The notes below the pieces were generated by a model, which was given only the letters and a program-made list of their open reading frames with translations, made no database searches and was not told the origin of the DNA. Positions 1 to 8,364 of a DNA stretch of 13,157 nt are shown here, in pieces. Made by a program: the position numbers and the translations under genes. Numbering within the stretch: position 1 is the first letter of the stretch; every line of letters starts with the position of its first letter. The stretch is from Bacteroidota bacterium (GTDB taxonomy: Bacteria; Bacteroidota; Bacteroidia; Chitinophagales; Saprospiraceae): positions 1-13,157 of the forward strand of contig QQUB01000118.1 in the NCBI GenBank assembly GCA_008501835.1, read 5' to 3'.

Positions 1-1131
1 AACCTTCAGGCATCCAACGATCCGAATTTTAAAGGAACCAAAGCCAGTGATTACTTTTTGTTGTCACCCCTGTTTTGCGGTGCCAAATTGACGGGATATA
101 TTCCAACCGGGGATACAACTGGATATAAAAACATGACACTACCTGCAGCGGTTACCATTTCCGCAGCAGCAGTCAATCCCGGGATGGGCATTTATTCCAA
201 CAAAATAATGAGCATCATGACTACCCTGTTGAACCTTCGATTGGGATATTGGACATGGAACCCGCTCAAACTGGATACTAAATTCCCTGTGGTCTGGTGG
301 CCTTTGTATTTCTTTTATGAGTTGCTTTCCCGCATCGGAACGGATAACCGTATGGTGAATATATCTGACGGTGGCCATATCGAAAATCTGGCTGTTTTTG
401 AATTATTGCGCCGCAAGTGCAGGCTCATCATTGCTATCGATGCAGGAGCAGATCCGGAATTTGCCTTTGCTGATCTCGAGAATCTGACCATCAGAGCCAG
501 AAATGAGCTTGGCCTGGAAATTCGGTTCCGGGAAGGAAATATTCCTGAAGATATCATTCGACCTAATCCATCCCACGGATATTCCCGTAAGCGTTATGCC
601 ATTGCGGATGTATATCAATTGTGGGACAAAGTTGTGAAGGAAGGCAAGGTAGTTGTTGAGCATTACAAAAATAAGAAGGTGAGTACATTTGTTTACGTAA
701 AATCAAGTGTCACAGCTCCCCAGGGCAAACCGGAACTCTCTCCTGACGATCAACTGAAATACGGAACATACAAATACAAGATCTATCACCCGTCCTTCCC
801 TCACGAACCAACATCTGACCAGTTTTTCGATCCAATCCAATGGGAAGCTTATTACCAACTGGGACAATACATAGGTGCGGACATTTTAGGTTTCGACAAT
901 GTGGAAAGTGATGAAAAACAGGAAGAGATCAGCATCGATCAACTGATTGCACACTTTGATGAGGCAGATGCACTCTTTGGAAAGGTAGTATCGGAAGAAG
1001 TGGAAGAATTTGCCCCAGTTCAACCATTACCATCCCGCGAAAGAGGTGGTGTGACGATGGAGGACGAGATCAGGCCTATTGAGGAGAGACAGGAGCAGGT
1101 GGTGGATATTAAAGTGGATTATAATATGTGA
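1..1131 (+). CDS. Patatin-like phospholipase, C-terminal part (5' end outside window)
   Basis: The frame is open from base 1 and ends at TGA 1129-1131, giving 376 residues; the true start lies upstream. The key motif is S-D-G-G-H-I-E-N-L at residues 122-130 of the fragment. In patatin-like lipid acyl hydrolases the Asp of D-G-G is the second member of the Ser-Asp dyad. The following L-L-R-R-K-C...I-I-A-I-D-A-G-A-D-P stretch and the late P-H-E-P-T-S-D-Q-F-F segment (about residues 268-277) are typical of the large membrane-associated members of this family. The GxSxG nucleophile must lie in the missing N-terminal part. The last ~75 residues are acidic and look disordered. The likely role is hydrolysis of acyl ester bonds in membrane lipids; the substrate cannot be read from the sequence. 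Family confidence is high. Confidence 0.86.
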   Translation, partial: NLQASNDPNFKGTKASDYFLLSPLFCGAKLTGYIPTGDTTGYKNMTLPAAVTISAAAVNPGMGIYSNKIMSIMTTLLNLRLGYWTWNPLKLDTKFPVVWWPLYFFYELLSRIGTDNRMVNISDGGHIENLAVFELLRRKCRLIIAIDAGADPEFAFADLENLTIRARNELGLEIRFREGNIPEDIIRPNPSHGYSRKRYAIADVYQLWDKVVKEGKVVVEHYKNKKVSTFVYVKSSVTAPQGKPELSPDDQLKYGTYKYKIYHPSFPHEPTSDQFFDPIQWEAYYQLGQYIGADILGFDNVESDEKQEEISIDQLIAHFDEADALFGKVVSEEVEEFAPVQPLPSRERGGVTMEDEIRPIEERQEQVVDIKVDYNM

Positions 1132-1132
1132 T

Positions 1133-1178
1133 CGGGTTACGGGTTACGAGTTACGGGTTGCGGGTTGCGGGTTGCGGA
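1133..1178. repeat. Heptamer tandem repeat CGGGTTR, copy 1
   Basis: Six consecutive 7-bp units (CGGGTTA, CGGGTTA, CGAGTTA, then CGGGTTG three times) start one base after the stop codon of the patatin-like gene; a partial seventh follows. The same unit recurs at 6723-6771 and, shorter, near 11135. It is intergenic each time. The function is unknown. Confidence 0.85.
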
Positions 1179-1184
1179 TGATTT

Positions 1185-1226
1185 GATTAGAAATACTATT
1201 TTTTGGAAAAATAGTATTTCTTAATC
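1185..1226. terminator. AT-rich hairpin, possible bidirectional terminator
   Basis: The arms at 1185-1204 and 1207-1226 pair almost perfectly (one bulged base) around a GG loop. The stem contains an A-run and a T-run, so it could end transcripts from both the patatin-like gene and the convergent small gene at 1268. The stem is AT-rich and has no separate T-tract, so the terminator role is tentative. Confidence 0.45.
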
Positions 1227-1267
1227 CGGGATAATGGAAGTATTACTTGCATTAAAAACTGTATTGA

Positions 1268-1444
1268 TTAACTCATCAACACCCGCCTAACAGCAAAGAA
1301 CAGCAATACCGCCAGGATAAATCCTAAAAACAGGACCATGGACATATCCGTTCCGCTTCCGGCCAGGCCATCTTCCAGTTTTAAATATCCCACGTATCCC
1401 ATACCTGCGAGGAGGCCAAATCCTATTATTCTTTTTGCGATCAT
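1268..1444 (-). CDS. Small two-helix membrane protein (58 aa), unrecognised family
   Basis: ATG at 1444 down to TAA 1268-1270 gives 58 residues. It starts M-I-A-K-R-I-I-G-F-G-L-L-A-G-M, a basic start running into a hydrophobic segment (about residues 5-21). A short polar loop (K-L-E-D-G...G-T-D, about 22-33) leads to a second hydrophobic segment (about 36-51) ending in R-R. This is a classic small hairpin membrane protein, with basic residues at both ends suggesting both termini in the cytoplasm. No Shine-Dalgarno sequence is evident, as is common in this phylum. It lies tail-to-tail with the patatin-like gene and 263 bp downstream of the large CotH gene. I do not recognise the family. The coherent topology supports a real gene, but the short length limits confidence. 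Confidence 0.55.
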   Translation of the reverse strand: MIAKRIIGFGLLAGMGYVGYLKLEDGLAGSGTDMSMVLFLGFILAVLLFFAVRRVLMS

Positions 1445-1707
1445 TTTTCTGAATTTGAATGCGAAGATAAGATCATTTGTAATCAGGGTCTGTGATGGGA
1501 GTTACGAAGAAAGAACAGGGGAATAAATGTAAAGTTCAAAGGGTTTCAGATTGTTTCCGGAACTTCAGGGGTCAAGAACTATGGGTTCATCAAAATACAA
1601 CAAGTATTTAACTATGTAAATATACTCCTCCGAGAAGGCAACACCTCTGGCTCTCCACAGTTCAAGGCAAAGGTGCCGCCTTAGAGAATTTCTCCCAATA
1701 TTTACAC

Positions 1708-4700
1708 CTACCTCCCCAATACAACTCTCCCTACAAAAACACCATTCCCGGTCTCTACCTTCAAACCGTACACCCCTGTCGGAAGATGATTGCCGCTGGA
1801 GTCTTTTCCATTCCATCGATACTCTGCATCATCCGAAATGGTTTCAAAACAAAGCCTGCCGTCAGCAGTGAAAATGCTGAGTTTCCAGGGGCCCGTTACC
1901 GAAATTTTGGGACTGATCATAACAAAATCCTCAAATGGGTTTGGGAAAATTGCCAAACCATCTTCTATTGGAAGATTTTCCGTAGGTGTCAGACTACTAT
2001 TAGGAGCACCCGGAGTTCCTGTAAAGCCAGAACTTGCCTGCCAGCTTTCGGGTAGGGTATTGTCAAAATTAAAATAAATCAACTCCAGGCTTGGTCCACT
2101 TCCATTGGGTTGAACCGGCCATGGAGTGCTCACTCCATAAGCCACAGAATCCACCAATTCACCGGAAGCATTGTACAACCTTACCATATCCCCGCTGCTA
2201 CTGAGTCCGAAGTCAAATTCACCCAGATAAGGCCATACGTCAGGGTGAATTTCTGAAAACTTATTATTGCTGCGACATAAAACCAGATATCCTTGTGGTT
2301 CAAGAATGGTACCTTCAGGTATTATAAATTCATGTATATCCTCCTCATCTTTTAAAATCCAGTCAGACATATCGATTGGCCCGGAGGTTGGATTCAGTAA
2401 TTCAACCCAGTCTCCGGCATCTGCATTGGAGGGAGAATTATAATTAATCTCGTTAATAACCACTGATGTAGCAGCGTTGCCCTCAACAAAATAAAGATTA
2501 ATGGTACTCCCCTGAGTAATGTCTATTTCAATGGTTTCTTCGGTCAACACTTCTCCATTCACCTCCCAGCGGTCAAAGACATAACCCGGCTGAGGTAAAG
2601 CAGTTAATTTTATCGGAACCGACTCAAAATAAATGCCTGCCCATGGGGTTTCATGTAATGTTAAGGAATTAAGGCCAATACTGCCGCCTTGTTCCGGAAA
2701 TTTAGCAAGGGAAACGGAATGCTGACCCGGCAAGAAAAATTTACTTCGAATATGGTTACGAACATAATAAACCCTTGCATCTGCATAAGATTTCATTTTA
2801 GCTACTTCGCTATCCCATGCCCATATATTTGAGCCTGCCCAACGATTAAAATGTCGGGACATCTCTCCATCGATTTCTTCCGCTATATCATCAATATGAT
2901 TTTTGACAGCCAATGGTTTGAATGTCGTATTCATCAGGTCGGCAAACCTGTTGATAAAATAATTTCTGAACTCTAAATTTTTAAGTAATTTTCGAAACAA
3001 AAAAGTCGACCATGGCGGATTGGGCCATGGCGGGCCATTGGTATGGGTTGCAAATGCCAGAGTATTGTTCAGGTAATTATTATCACTCCAAATGCTGAAT
3101 CCAAAGTCTGTATCAAACAGTATCCAGCGCCACTTCCCCCCTTCTTCCTGCGGTCGCCAGAATTTTATATTGTTCCCCGGCCAGTCCTGGTTATCAATAT
3201 AAATCTGGGCAATGACGTAATCAGTAAAATTGGAAATATCCATTCTATCCGACATCAAGTCGTAATTTTCCGACAGGGTAATATCTGATGTTTCCAGGAA
3301 GTTGATCATCTCCAGGTAATCGGCATTGCTTCCTTCAACGCTTTGTGCATTCGTCTCCAATAACTCAATACTTTCCGACGGAATCCCATGATTTGCTTCC
3401 AGAAAGTCTTCGTTTGTTTTTTCTCTGATGTTTTGGATTCCCCAGTATTGCCCATTTAAATACAAAACCGCGGGACGATAAGCCTGAAGATCAATATCCA
3501 GATTTCTCATTAAGCTGGTCATCATTCCATCTCGCATCATGGAAGTGTTCCAGTCGTTACCGCTGTTTCTTAAAACCAATGAATGAAACTGATCAATAGG
3601 TTTGGAATCAAACATTTCATATTCCAGTATCGGATCTCCGTAACTGCTTCTAAAAAAGACAGACAGAGATTTTTGTTCATGTCCCCGGCTCCATCCACCA
3701 AAAATTTTAATACCGCAATTGGCAGAAAAAACGGTTTCTCCCCAAGGTTCCATCAATTCAATATTGGCAGGACGTTCCCAGTCTTGCCAGAAATTGGCTC
3801 CAAAAAACGGGAAGGCATTTTCGTAATTATCACCCAAAACATAAATGCCGGTGTCATTATCCCATAGGTTATCCGGATCAGTCGTCACGGAAACAACAGG
3901 AAGGCCATGGGAATTCTCAAACAAGTAGGTCTTTGTTCCAATTTTACCCGGAAGATAATCATCCCTAAAAATACGTGCTCTGACCACTCGATTTGAACTC
4001 AATACTATCGGTTGCTGGTAAACAGGACTCGTCGCAACCGGATCACTTCCATCCTGGGTATATCGGATCACTTCCTCTTCTCCTGCTCCGGACAAAGCCA
4101 ATTGTTGGGTAGCTGAAAGAAACATTTGATCGATAGAAAATTGTACTTCTCCGGTGACCACTCCTTCAAAAAACGGCCCTGCATTTGGGTAACCGGGTGT
4201 GGGCAAAACAAAGATTACTCTGTCGAGCGGGTTGGATAATGGAATACCATATGAATAATTTCCAGGGATGGTTGGAAAAGCCAACGAGTCGACAATTCCA
4301 CCCATTTCGTGGGTTAAATAAACTGTTTCTCCAGCAGAGGACAGCTTGAAATTCGTATGGGGTAGTAAATTCCCCAGGTTTATATCATCGGATAATGGAG
4401 CGTTTAAGGGTACTGTTTGGGAATACCCCAATGTCAGAAAAGGAATGCCCGTCATATCAGATGATCCGGCACTTAAATTGTGAACCTGTACTGCCAACAC
4501 ATTTTCTCCCTCTACCAGTAAGTTTATTAAACCGGACAAATCAAAAGCATCCGGTGCGCCGCCATTATAAATTGCCGCTTCATGATCTGTCAATGCTGTC
4601 TGGTTATAAGTAACCTCCAGGCCAGGAGTACCGATATTGGCCCTGGCAATTTCCAGCCCATTCAGATATGCAACAAAGGAATCATCATAGTCCATATGAA

Positions 4701-5253
4701 ACCAAAGAGCTTCCAGCCCATCAATAGTCTCCAGTGTAAAACGCTTCCGCATAAAAACGGATATGGTGCCATTGGGCACATAGGTCGCATCATCTCCATC
4801 CGAATATCCTATACTGGTTCCTCCTGCATTCCAGCCAGCATCATCAAATTCAATGTTTCGCCAATTTTCAGATTCCGTGCCATCAGGTACAATATATCTC
4901 CATTCATCTCCCCTGTCCACCATCGTATACCAGTTTAAGGGCATTTGTTGGCGGTCTTTCCCTGAGGCAAATATGAGTATTGGCTCCCCAGGAACACAAT
5001 CGATTGCAGGAATTGGCCATTTTAATAAATCCTCAAGGTCGTCACTAAGGTAATAGCCCATCAGGTTTACAGGGCTTTCGCCAAAGTTGTTCAACTCTAT
5101 CCAATCCGGAGTATCTCCATCCTCATCCAGAATCAACCCTGTATTGGAAGCCATTAATTCATTGATTCGAATATCTTGTGCCTTGATTCCTGTTCCTAAA
5201 AGAACCCCAATGATAAAAATCAGGCCTTTGGTAATCATTTTTGAAATTGCCAT
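1708..5253 (-). CDS. Secreted lamin-tail / CotH-kinase protein with T9SS type A sorting domain
   Basis: The chosen ATG at 5253 gives 1181 residues. It is preceded by AAAGGA at good spacing and begins directly with a signal peptide (about residues 1-26, ending G-I-K-A). The frame extends 22 codons upstream, but that extension is not signal-like. Order of regions: lamin tail domain (about 27-96, I-R-I-N-E-L-M-A-S-N); galactose-binding-like sandwich (about 108-276); chitobiase C-terminal-like domain (about 368-445, Y-T-Q-D-G-S-D-P); CotH kinase-like region (about 450-770); InlB-type repeat (about 844-926); second lamin tail domain (about 930-1053); Por/T9SS sorting domain (about 1099-1181, F-P-N-P-F to the end). 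In the CotH region W-G-I-Q-N-I-R-E-K, D-W-P-G-N-N and F-D-T-D-F-G match the conserved CotH/Fam20-like positions, so it may be an active protein kinase. The protein is probably exported by T9SS and anchored or released at the cell surface. Its substrate is unknown. Confidence 0.9.
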   Translation of the reverse strand: MAISKMITKGLIFIIGVLLGTGIKAQDIRINELMASNTGLILDEDGDTPDWIELNNFGESPVNLMGYYLSDDLEDLLKWPIPAIDCVPGEPILIFASGKDRQQMPLNWYTMVDRGDEWRYIVPDGTESENWRNIEFDDAGWNAGGTSIGYSDGDDATYVPNGTISVFMRKRFTLETIDGLEALWFHMDYDDSFVAYLNGLEIARANIGTPGLEVTYNQTALTDHEAAIYNGGAPDAFDLSGLINLLVEGENVLAVQVHNLSAGSSDMTGIPFLTLGYSQTVPLNAPLSDDINLGNLLPHTNFKLSSAGETVYLTHEMGGIVDSLAFPTIPGNYSYGIPLSNPLDRVIFVLPTPGYPNAGPFFEGVVTGEVQFSIDQMFLSATQQLALSGAGEEEVIRYTQDGSDPVATSPVYQQPIVLSSNRVVRARIFRDDYLPGKIGTKTYLFENSHGLPVVSVTTDPDNLWDNDTGIYVLGDNYENAFPFFGANFWQDWERPANIELMEPWGETVFSANCGIKIFGGWSRGHEQKSLSVFFRSSYGDPILEYEMFDSKPIDQFHSLVLRNSGNDWNTSMMRDGMMTSLMRNLDIDLQAYRPAVLYLNGQYWGIQNIREKTNEDFLEANHGIPSESIELLETNAQSVEGSNADYLEMINFLETSDITLSENYDLMSDRMDISNFTDYVIAQIYIDNQDWPGNNIKFWRPQEEGGKWRWILFDTDFGFSIWSDNNYLNNTLAFATHTNGPPWPNPPWSTFLFRKLLKNLEFRNYFINRFADLMNTTFKPLAVKNHIDDIAEEIDGEMSRHFNRWAGSNIWAWDSEVAKMKSYADARVYYVRNHIRSKFFLPGQHSVSLAKFPEQGGSIGLNSLTLHETPWAGIYFESVPIKLTALPQPGYVFDRWEVNGEVLTEETIEIDITQGSTINLYFVEGNAATSVVINEINYNSPSNADAGDWVELLNPTSGPIDMSDWILKDEEDIHEFIIPEGTILEPQGYLVLCRSNNKFSEIHPDVWPYLGEFDFGLSSSGDMVRLYNASGELVDSVAYGVSTPWPVQPNGSGPSLELIYFNFDNTLPESWQASSGFTGTPGAPNSSLTPTENLPIEDGLAIFPNPFEDFVMISPKISVTGPWKLSIFTADGRLCFETISDDAEYRWNGKDSSGNHLPTGVYGLKVETGNGVFVGRVVLGR

Positions 5254-5417
5254 AATTATTCCTTTAATCTCTACCTTGTAAATTTCGTGAAAATAGGCAT
5301 AAAAATTTGAGTTTTGCATTTATTCTTTCAAGAAACCTTACGGTTCCTCACATTTTGCAATAGAGGCAAATTTTGGATTCAATTATGGGTTCAGGAATTG
5401 TGTCAAATGAGAAGTCA

Positions 5418-5597
5418 TTAATGACAAACCATGTTATTAAGATAAGGCTTCTCCAGTTCCATAGATAGTATATCCAGGAGTTCACAGGTCAACTGGGGAT
5501 TCAGCTCCCGTGGCAAAGGAAAAAGTTCATGAACACACCCTTGCCCGAGCTGGTCGTTCGAGCTTGAAAACCGGAAGGTTTTTGTGGTGAGCCGAAT
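5418..5597 (-). pseudogene. Possible gene remnant without start codon
   Basis: A stop-to-stop frame of 59 codons has plausible coding composition near its end (H-E-L-F-P-L-P-R-E-L-N-P-Q-L, then C-E-L-L-D-I-L-S-M-E-L-E-K). Its only ATG codons lie within the last ~16 codons, so it cannot be expressed as a full protein from here. It may be the tail of a decayed gene or a chance open frame. I do not recognise the family. Confidence 0.2.
5567..5582 (-). terminator. Weak terminator-like hairpin after the cytochrome gene
   Basis: AAAACC (5567-5572) and GGTTTT (5577-5582) pair around a 4-base loop, about 46 bp past the cytochrome stop codon. The stem is only 6 bp and the T-run is part of it, so this is a weak call. 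Confidence 0.3.
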
Positions 5598-5628
5598 TTA
5601 CAAATCCGTCAAAATAATTCTTAATTGA

Positions 5629-6579
5629 TTAATTTTTTACACCCTCAGGATACTTGGCATTTTTAGGATTAGTTCCACTAAGAGATTTAATATAGGCCAA
5701 TAACTCCCCTGCTTCTGTTGGATTTACCTGGAAATGCCATGAAAGCATACCCTTTTTGACAGCACCGTAAATAATGGTTCTGGCAATGTCCAAATCTGTA
5801 CCGCCATTTAGCCAAAATTCATCCGTGAGATTAGGTCCTGTACCGCCTTCTCCTTTAAGACCATGGCAGGAAGCACAGTTAGCAGCGTATAATACCTTGC
5901 CATTTTCAATACTTTCCTGTAACTGGGCAACTTGCATCGTAATACTATTTTCGTCCAGAACGAAATTATCCCACGATTGTTCTTTTTCCCGGAGTTTCAC
6001 GTGAATCAGACTATCGACGGTAATTTTGCTCGGAGTTGAAGGAATTTGCTGTAAGTAAGAAATTAAGGCAAGAACTTCTGTTCTGTCTGGATTTCCAGAT
6101 TTTATCAGCGGTATCTCCATTGACAATTCATCCGCCTGCAGCATCAGTTTATTCCAGGTACGATCAAATTTTCTTTTTTGACGTTTTGTTCCTTTTTCTT
6201 CAACAATTTCCCCAAAGGTTGATTTATCGAGAAGTTTATCGTGCAAATGAACATGTGTCGGCATTTTCGGCTGATCCATAAACTTTTTGGGATCCGATAA
6301 AAAATAATACAGCCAGTTACTTGAATATTTACCACCAAATCCGTCCAGACTAACGGTAGTTGCGTTCTGTTTGTCAGAATGCAGCGTATGGCAACTTTTG
6401 CATGATTCTCTTTCAAAAACGTGCTCTCCGTAAGCGGTCAGATAATTCTCTGCCTGAATTTTATTCATCGAATATTGGGATTTGCCAAGCGAACTGCAAT
6501 TTTCAAATCCAATCAGAATTAAAAAAGCGAAGAAAAAAAGGAATACGATTTTGTTCAACATGGTTTTACTAGATTTCAT
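5629..6579 (-). CDS. Dihaem c-type cytochrome lipoprotein, CcoO-like plus CcoP-like halves
   Basis: The product has 316 residues with two haem c sites: C-K-S-C-H (60-64) and C-A-S-C-H (235-239). Likely sixth ligands are M106 (P-K-M-P) and M278 (K-K-G-M-L). The N-terminus has a hydrophobic segment (about 8-24) and C28 in a relaxed lipobox (F-E-N-C), which suggests a lipoprotein. The first half (about 41-180), with G-G-K-Y-S-S-N-W, D-P-K-K-F and L-I-S-Y-L-Q, resembles CcoO/FixO of cbb3 oxidases. The second half (about 222-313), with G-P-N-L-T-D-E-F-W, G-G-T-D-L-D-I and S-G-T-N-P-K-N-A-K, closely resembles the CcoP/FixP C-terminal domain. No catalytic CcoN gene is nearby, so it probably acts as a separate periplasm-facing electron carrier. 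The start at 6579 is uncertain; M7 (6561) is an alternative. Neither has a clear ribosome-binding site. Confidence 0.87.
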   Translation of the reverse strand: MKSSKTMLNKIVFLFFFAFLILIGFENCSSLGKSQYSMNKIQAENYLTAYGEHVFERESCKSCHTLHSDKQNATTVSLDGFGGKYSSNWLYYFLSDPKKFMDQPKMPTHVHLHDKLLDKSTFGEIVEEKGTKRQKRKFDRTWNKLMLQADELSMEIPLIKSGNPDRTEVLALISYLQQIPSTPSKITVDSLIHVKLREKEQSWDNFVLDENSITMQVAQLQESIENGKVLYAANCASCHGLKGEGGTGPNLTDEFWLNGGTDLDIARTIIYGAVKKGMLSWHFQVNPTEAGELLAYIKSLSGTNPKNAKYPEGVKN

Positions 6580-6722
6580 GAATGAAAACTACGGCTTAAG
6601 ACAAATGTGGTGGTCAATTTTTGATCTCAAAATCAGGGTCTGTATTTTAAGAATGTTTCTTTTCCTCAAAGGTAAAAAAGTTATTCTTTGTTACATTTTT
6701 CTATGTTAATTAATTCATGTTG

Positions 6723-6786
6723 CGGGTTACGAGTTACGGGTTACGAGTTGCGGGTTACGGGTTACGGGTTAAAGAAATTTAGCAAA
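6723..6786. repeat. Heptamer tandem repeat CGGGTTR, copy 2, with shared 15-bp flank
   Basis: Seven consecutive 7-bp units of CGRGTTR run from 6723 to 6771. They are followed by AAGAAATTTAGCAAA (6772-6786). The same 15 bases follow the shortened repeat near 11135, so repeat and flank appear to be parts of one dispersed element. Confidence 0.85.
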
Positions 6787-6815
6787 TAATTGACTGCTTT
6801 GTATTGTTCATTTCT

Positions 6816-6892
6816 TCTCCTCATAAATGGGGATTTATTCGCAACCCTCAAAAGAGTGGATGTTTCCGGGCCCTGTTGAACCCATCTTTGTA
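6816..6892 (+). promoter_or_regulatory. Shared upstream element, copy 1 (before the PLAT-like gene)
   Basis: The element starts TCTCCTCATAAATG and contains near-palindrome CCTCAT-AA-ATGGGG (6819-6832). TATTC, GTTTCC and a promoter-like CATCTTTG box (6883-6890, one mismatch to TAnnTTTG) follow. A second copy lies at 8365-8440. The palindrome ends 107 bp before the ATG here and 103 bp before it in copy 2. It could be an operator with promoter, or a leader hairpin. The match is seen directly; the role is inferred. Confidence 0.6.
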
Positions 6893-6938
6893 CCGTAAGT
6901 TTTAAACAAATTATTCAAACCTTTATAAACTAACTATT

Positions 6939-8090
6939 ATGAAAAATCTAAGAAATATCTTTTTGGCAATGACCCTTAGCATGGTTACTTCTTATTCCTT
7001 TGCTACAGCTCCTTTTGCAAAAAACTCTTTGGAAGATGCAATTACTTTTGAAATACCTCCAAGTCGGCCTGCATTTAAGGATGTATCTATTTGCCGCCTC
7101 CAAATTCAGGTAAAGACCAACAGTTTTGATGGTGCTCAGACAGATGACCCGGTATCCGTCAGATTAAATGCAAGAGATAACCCTTTTTATTTGAATCTTT
7201 CCCACAATGACCGGGAACGAAATCGTACAGACACCTATGATGTCTTAACCCCCAATGTAAATAAGATCAAGGATATCCAGTTTATTCAAATGAAGATCCA
7301 TGGATCTGACGGATGGAATGTCCGCGAAATCAATCTGATCGTGAATAATGTAACCATCTATACCCGTAAATTCTCCAATGGTTACTGGTTAGACACTGAT
7401 AATAGCAAGCGACAGGACGTGCTCTATATTCCTGTAAGGGAAATGAGTAAAAGCTCCAACTATCGTTACAACAACGTCACTGGAAACATCTGGAGAGGAC
7501 CGACTATGGTTCCAAAGAGTTTTATTGATGACTTGGTGGAAAGTGCTGTTGGAAACTCCCTTAACGATGTAAAAAAAGTGTCCTGGGGAAAAAAGCAGGG
7601 AAAATACTACATCAGTTCAAAAAGGATCAATGACAATACACTCCGTTTCGACCTGGACCTTTCTTATGAAGTAACTGCAGCTCCTGATGTAGAGATCGAT
7701 GTGGATTTTGATCTTGTCTTTACCTGTGAAAACGGAGTGGTAAAAACAACGGTGAAGAATTATAAGACCAGCAGGCACGGGGTGACACAATACGTCGTCA
7801 AAAACGTATTGCCAAAACTTAAAAAAGCACTCTATGCCAAATGTACCGGCATTCCCGAACCTGCCACAAAAATAGCCTGTTACGGTGGAGTTTGGGCGGT
7901 AGGTTATTTGCTGGATTTCAGCTTCGATTATGACGACCCTATTTCGGGTAAGGATATTGGGCTGAACAAGGATTGCACCTCTGCCCTTAGCCTCAATGCG
8001 AATGGCGATCTGGTTTTGGGTAAAAAAAGGACTAATCTGAGAAACAGAGCCCAGCTCAGCAAACGACCCAAAGTGGCTAACAGCAAATAA
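6939..8090 (+). CDS. Secreted protein with PLAT/LH2-like N-terminal domain
   Basis: The product has 383 residues and a signal peptide (about 1-23, cleavage after F-A-T-A). Residues about 51-152 look like a PLAT/LH2 beta-sandwich: L-Q-I-Q-V-K-T, then T-D-D-P-V-S-V-R-L, D-T-Y-D-V, G-S-D-G-W-N-V-R-E-I-N-L-I-V and finally Y-W-L. In known proteins this fold binds lipids, membranes or protein partners. The second half (about 190-345) has alternating strands and five cysteines overall (52, 263, 302, 314, 346), some perhaps in disulfides. I do not recognise that half. The C-terminus is basic (K-K-R-T-N-L-R-N-R onward). There is no T9SS tail. It precedes the jacalin-type lectin gene, has its own terminator, and shares an upstream element with it. 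The ATG at 6939 is chosen because it starts the signal peptide. Confidence 0.75.
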   Translation: MKNLRNIFLAMTLSMVTSYSFATAPFAKNSLEDAITFEIPPSRPAFKDVSICRLQIQVKTNSFDGAQTDDPVSVRLNARDNPFYLNLSHNDRERNRTDTYDVLTPNVNKIKDIQFIQMKIHGSDGWNVREINLIVNNVTIYTRKFSNGYWLDTDNSKRQDVLYIPVREMSKSSNYRYNNVTGNIWRGPTMVPKSFIDDLVESAVGNSLNDVKKVSWGKKQGKYYISSKRINDNTLRFDLDLSYEVTAAPDVEIDVDFDLVFTCENGVVKTTVKNYKTSRHGVTQYVVKNVLPKLKKALYAKCTGIPEPATKIACYGGVWAVGYLLDFSFDYDDPISGKDIGLNKDCTSALSLNANGDLVLGKKRTNLRNRAQLSKRPKVANSK

Positions 8091-8117
8091 ACAATATAGG
8101 ATTTTTATGTACGTGGA

Positions 8118-8150
8118 ACGCCTTCCCCGATTTCGGGGGAGGTGTTTTTA
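8118..8150 (+). terminator. Intrinsic terminator of the PLAT-like gene
   Basis: A 12-bp GC-rich stem (8118-8129 with 8134-8145, including two G-T pairs) with loop ATTT is followed by a T-run through 8149. It lies 27 bp after the stop codon. It implies that the lectin gene downstream has its own promoter. Confidence 0.85.
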
Positions 8151-8302
8151 TGTTAAGAGCATGTTTCAAAAACCTTTTTCCAATTCATATCTGACTTCAG
8201 TGATTTAGACCAATTCGAAATGGCTAAAGTCCTGTTAAGCATGAAGGAGACAAGATCTATAAACTGAACTACAGCCATTAAGAGACAAAACTCAAAACTC
8301 TA

Positions 8303-8330
8303 CACCATGCACTCTGCACTTTGCATTTTT
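8303..8330. repeat. TGCACTCTGCACTTT repeat, copy 1
   Basis: A degenerate 7-8-bp period sequence. Its 15-base core (8308-8322) is identical to 12018-12032 inside the tRNA array. A weaker relative rich in TTTTGCATTTT lies at 12265-12292. Confidence 0.65.
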
Positions 8331-8364
8331 AAAACAGATTCAATTGTCAAAAGTCCACCTTGCC

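Larger units (their letters stand above)
5254..5628. other. Intergenic region between the CotH gene and the cytochrome gene
   Basis: This 375-bp gap lies upstream of the minus-strand CotH gene and downstream of the minus-strand cytochrome gene. It holds the CotH ribosome-binding site just before 5253, a small terminator-like hairpin (5567-5582), and a start-less open frame on the minus strand (5418-5597) that may be a gene remnant. I see no RNA gene and no convincing TAnnTTTG box. Confidence 0.6.
6580..6938. other. Intergenic region between divergent cytochrome and PLAT-like genes
   Basis: This 359-bp gap separates two divergently transcribed genes. It contains the second heptamer repeat (6723-6771), the 15-bp flank shared with 11152-11166, and copy 1 of the shared upstream element (6816-6892). 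I found no additional gene in it. Confidence 0.7.

Noticed and set aside
1133..1178. CRISPR array or telomere-like end at the heptamer repeats
   Set aside because: The units are 7 bp with no spacers, so not CRISPR. The copies are internal and flanked by genes on both sides, so not a chromosome end.
1480..1493. 12-bp match ATCAGGGTCTGT with about 6632-6645
   Set aside because: A single short match without shared flanks; it can arise by chance in a window of this size.
1338..1526. 62-codon plus-strand frame rich in Pro and Ser
   Set aside because: It is antisense to the small two-helix membrane protein, whose translation is far more protein-like.
1565..1816. 83-codon minus-strand frame at the 3' end of the CotH gene
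   Set aside because: It overlaps the T9SS sorting domain in another frame and has no recognisable feature.
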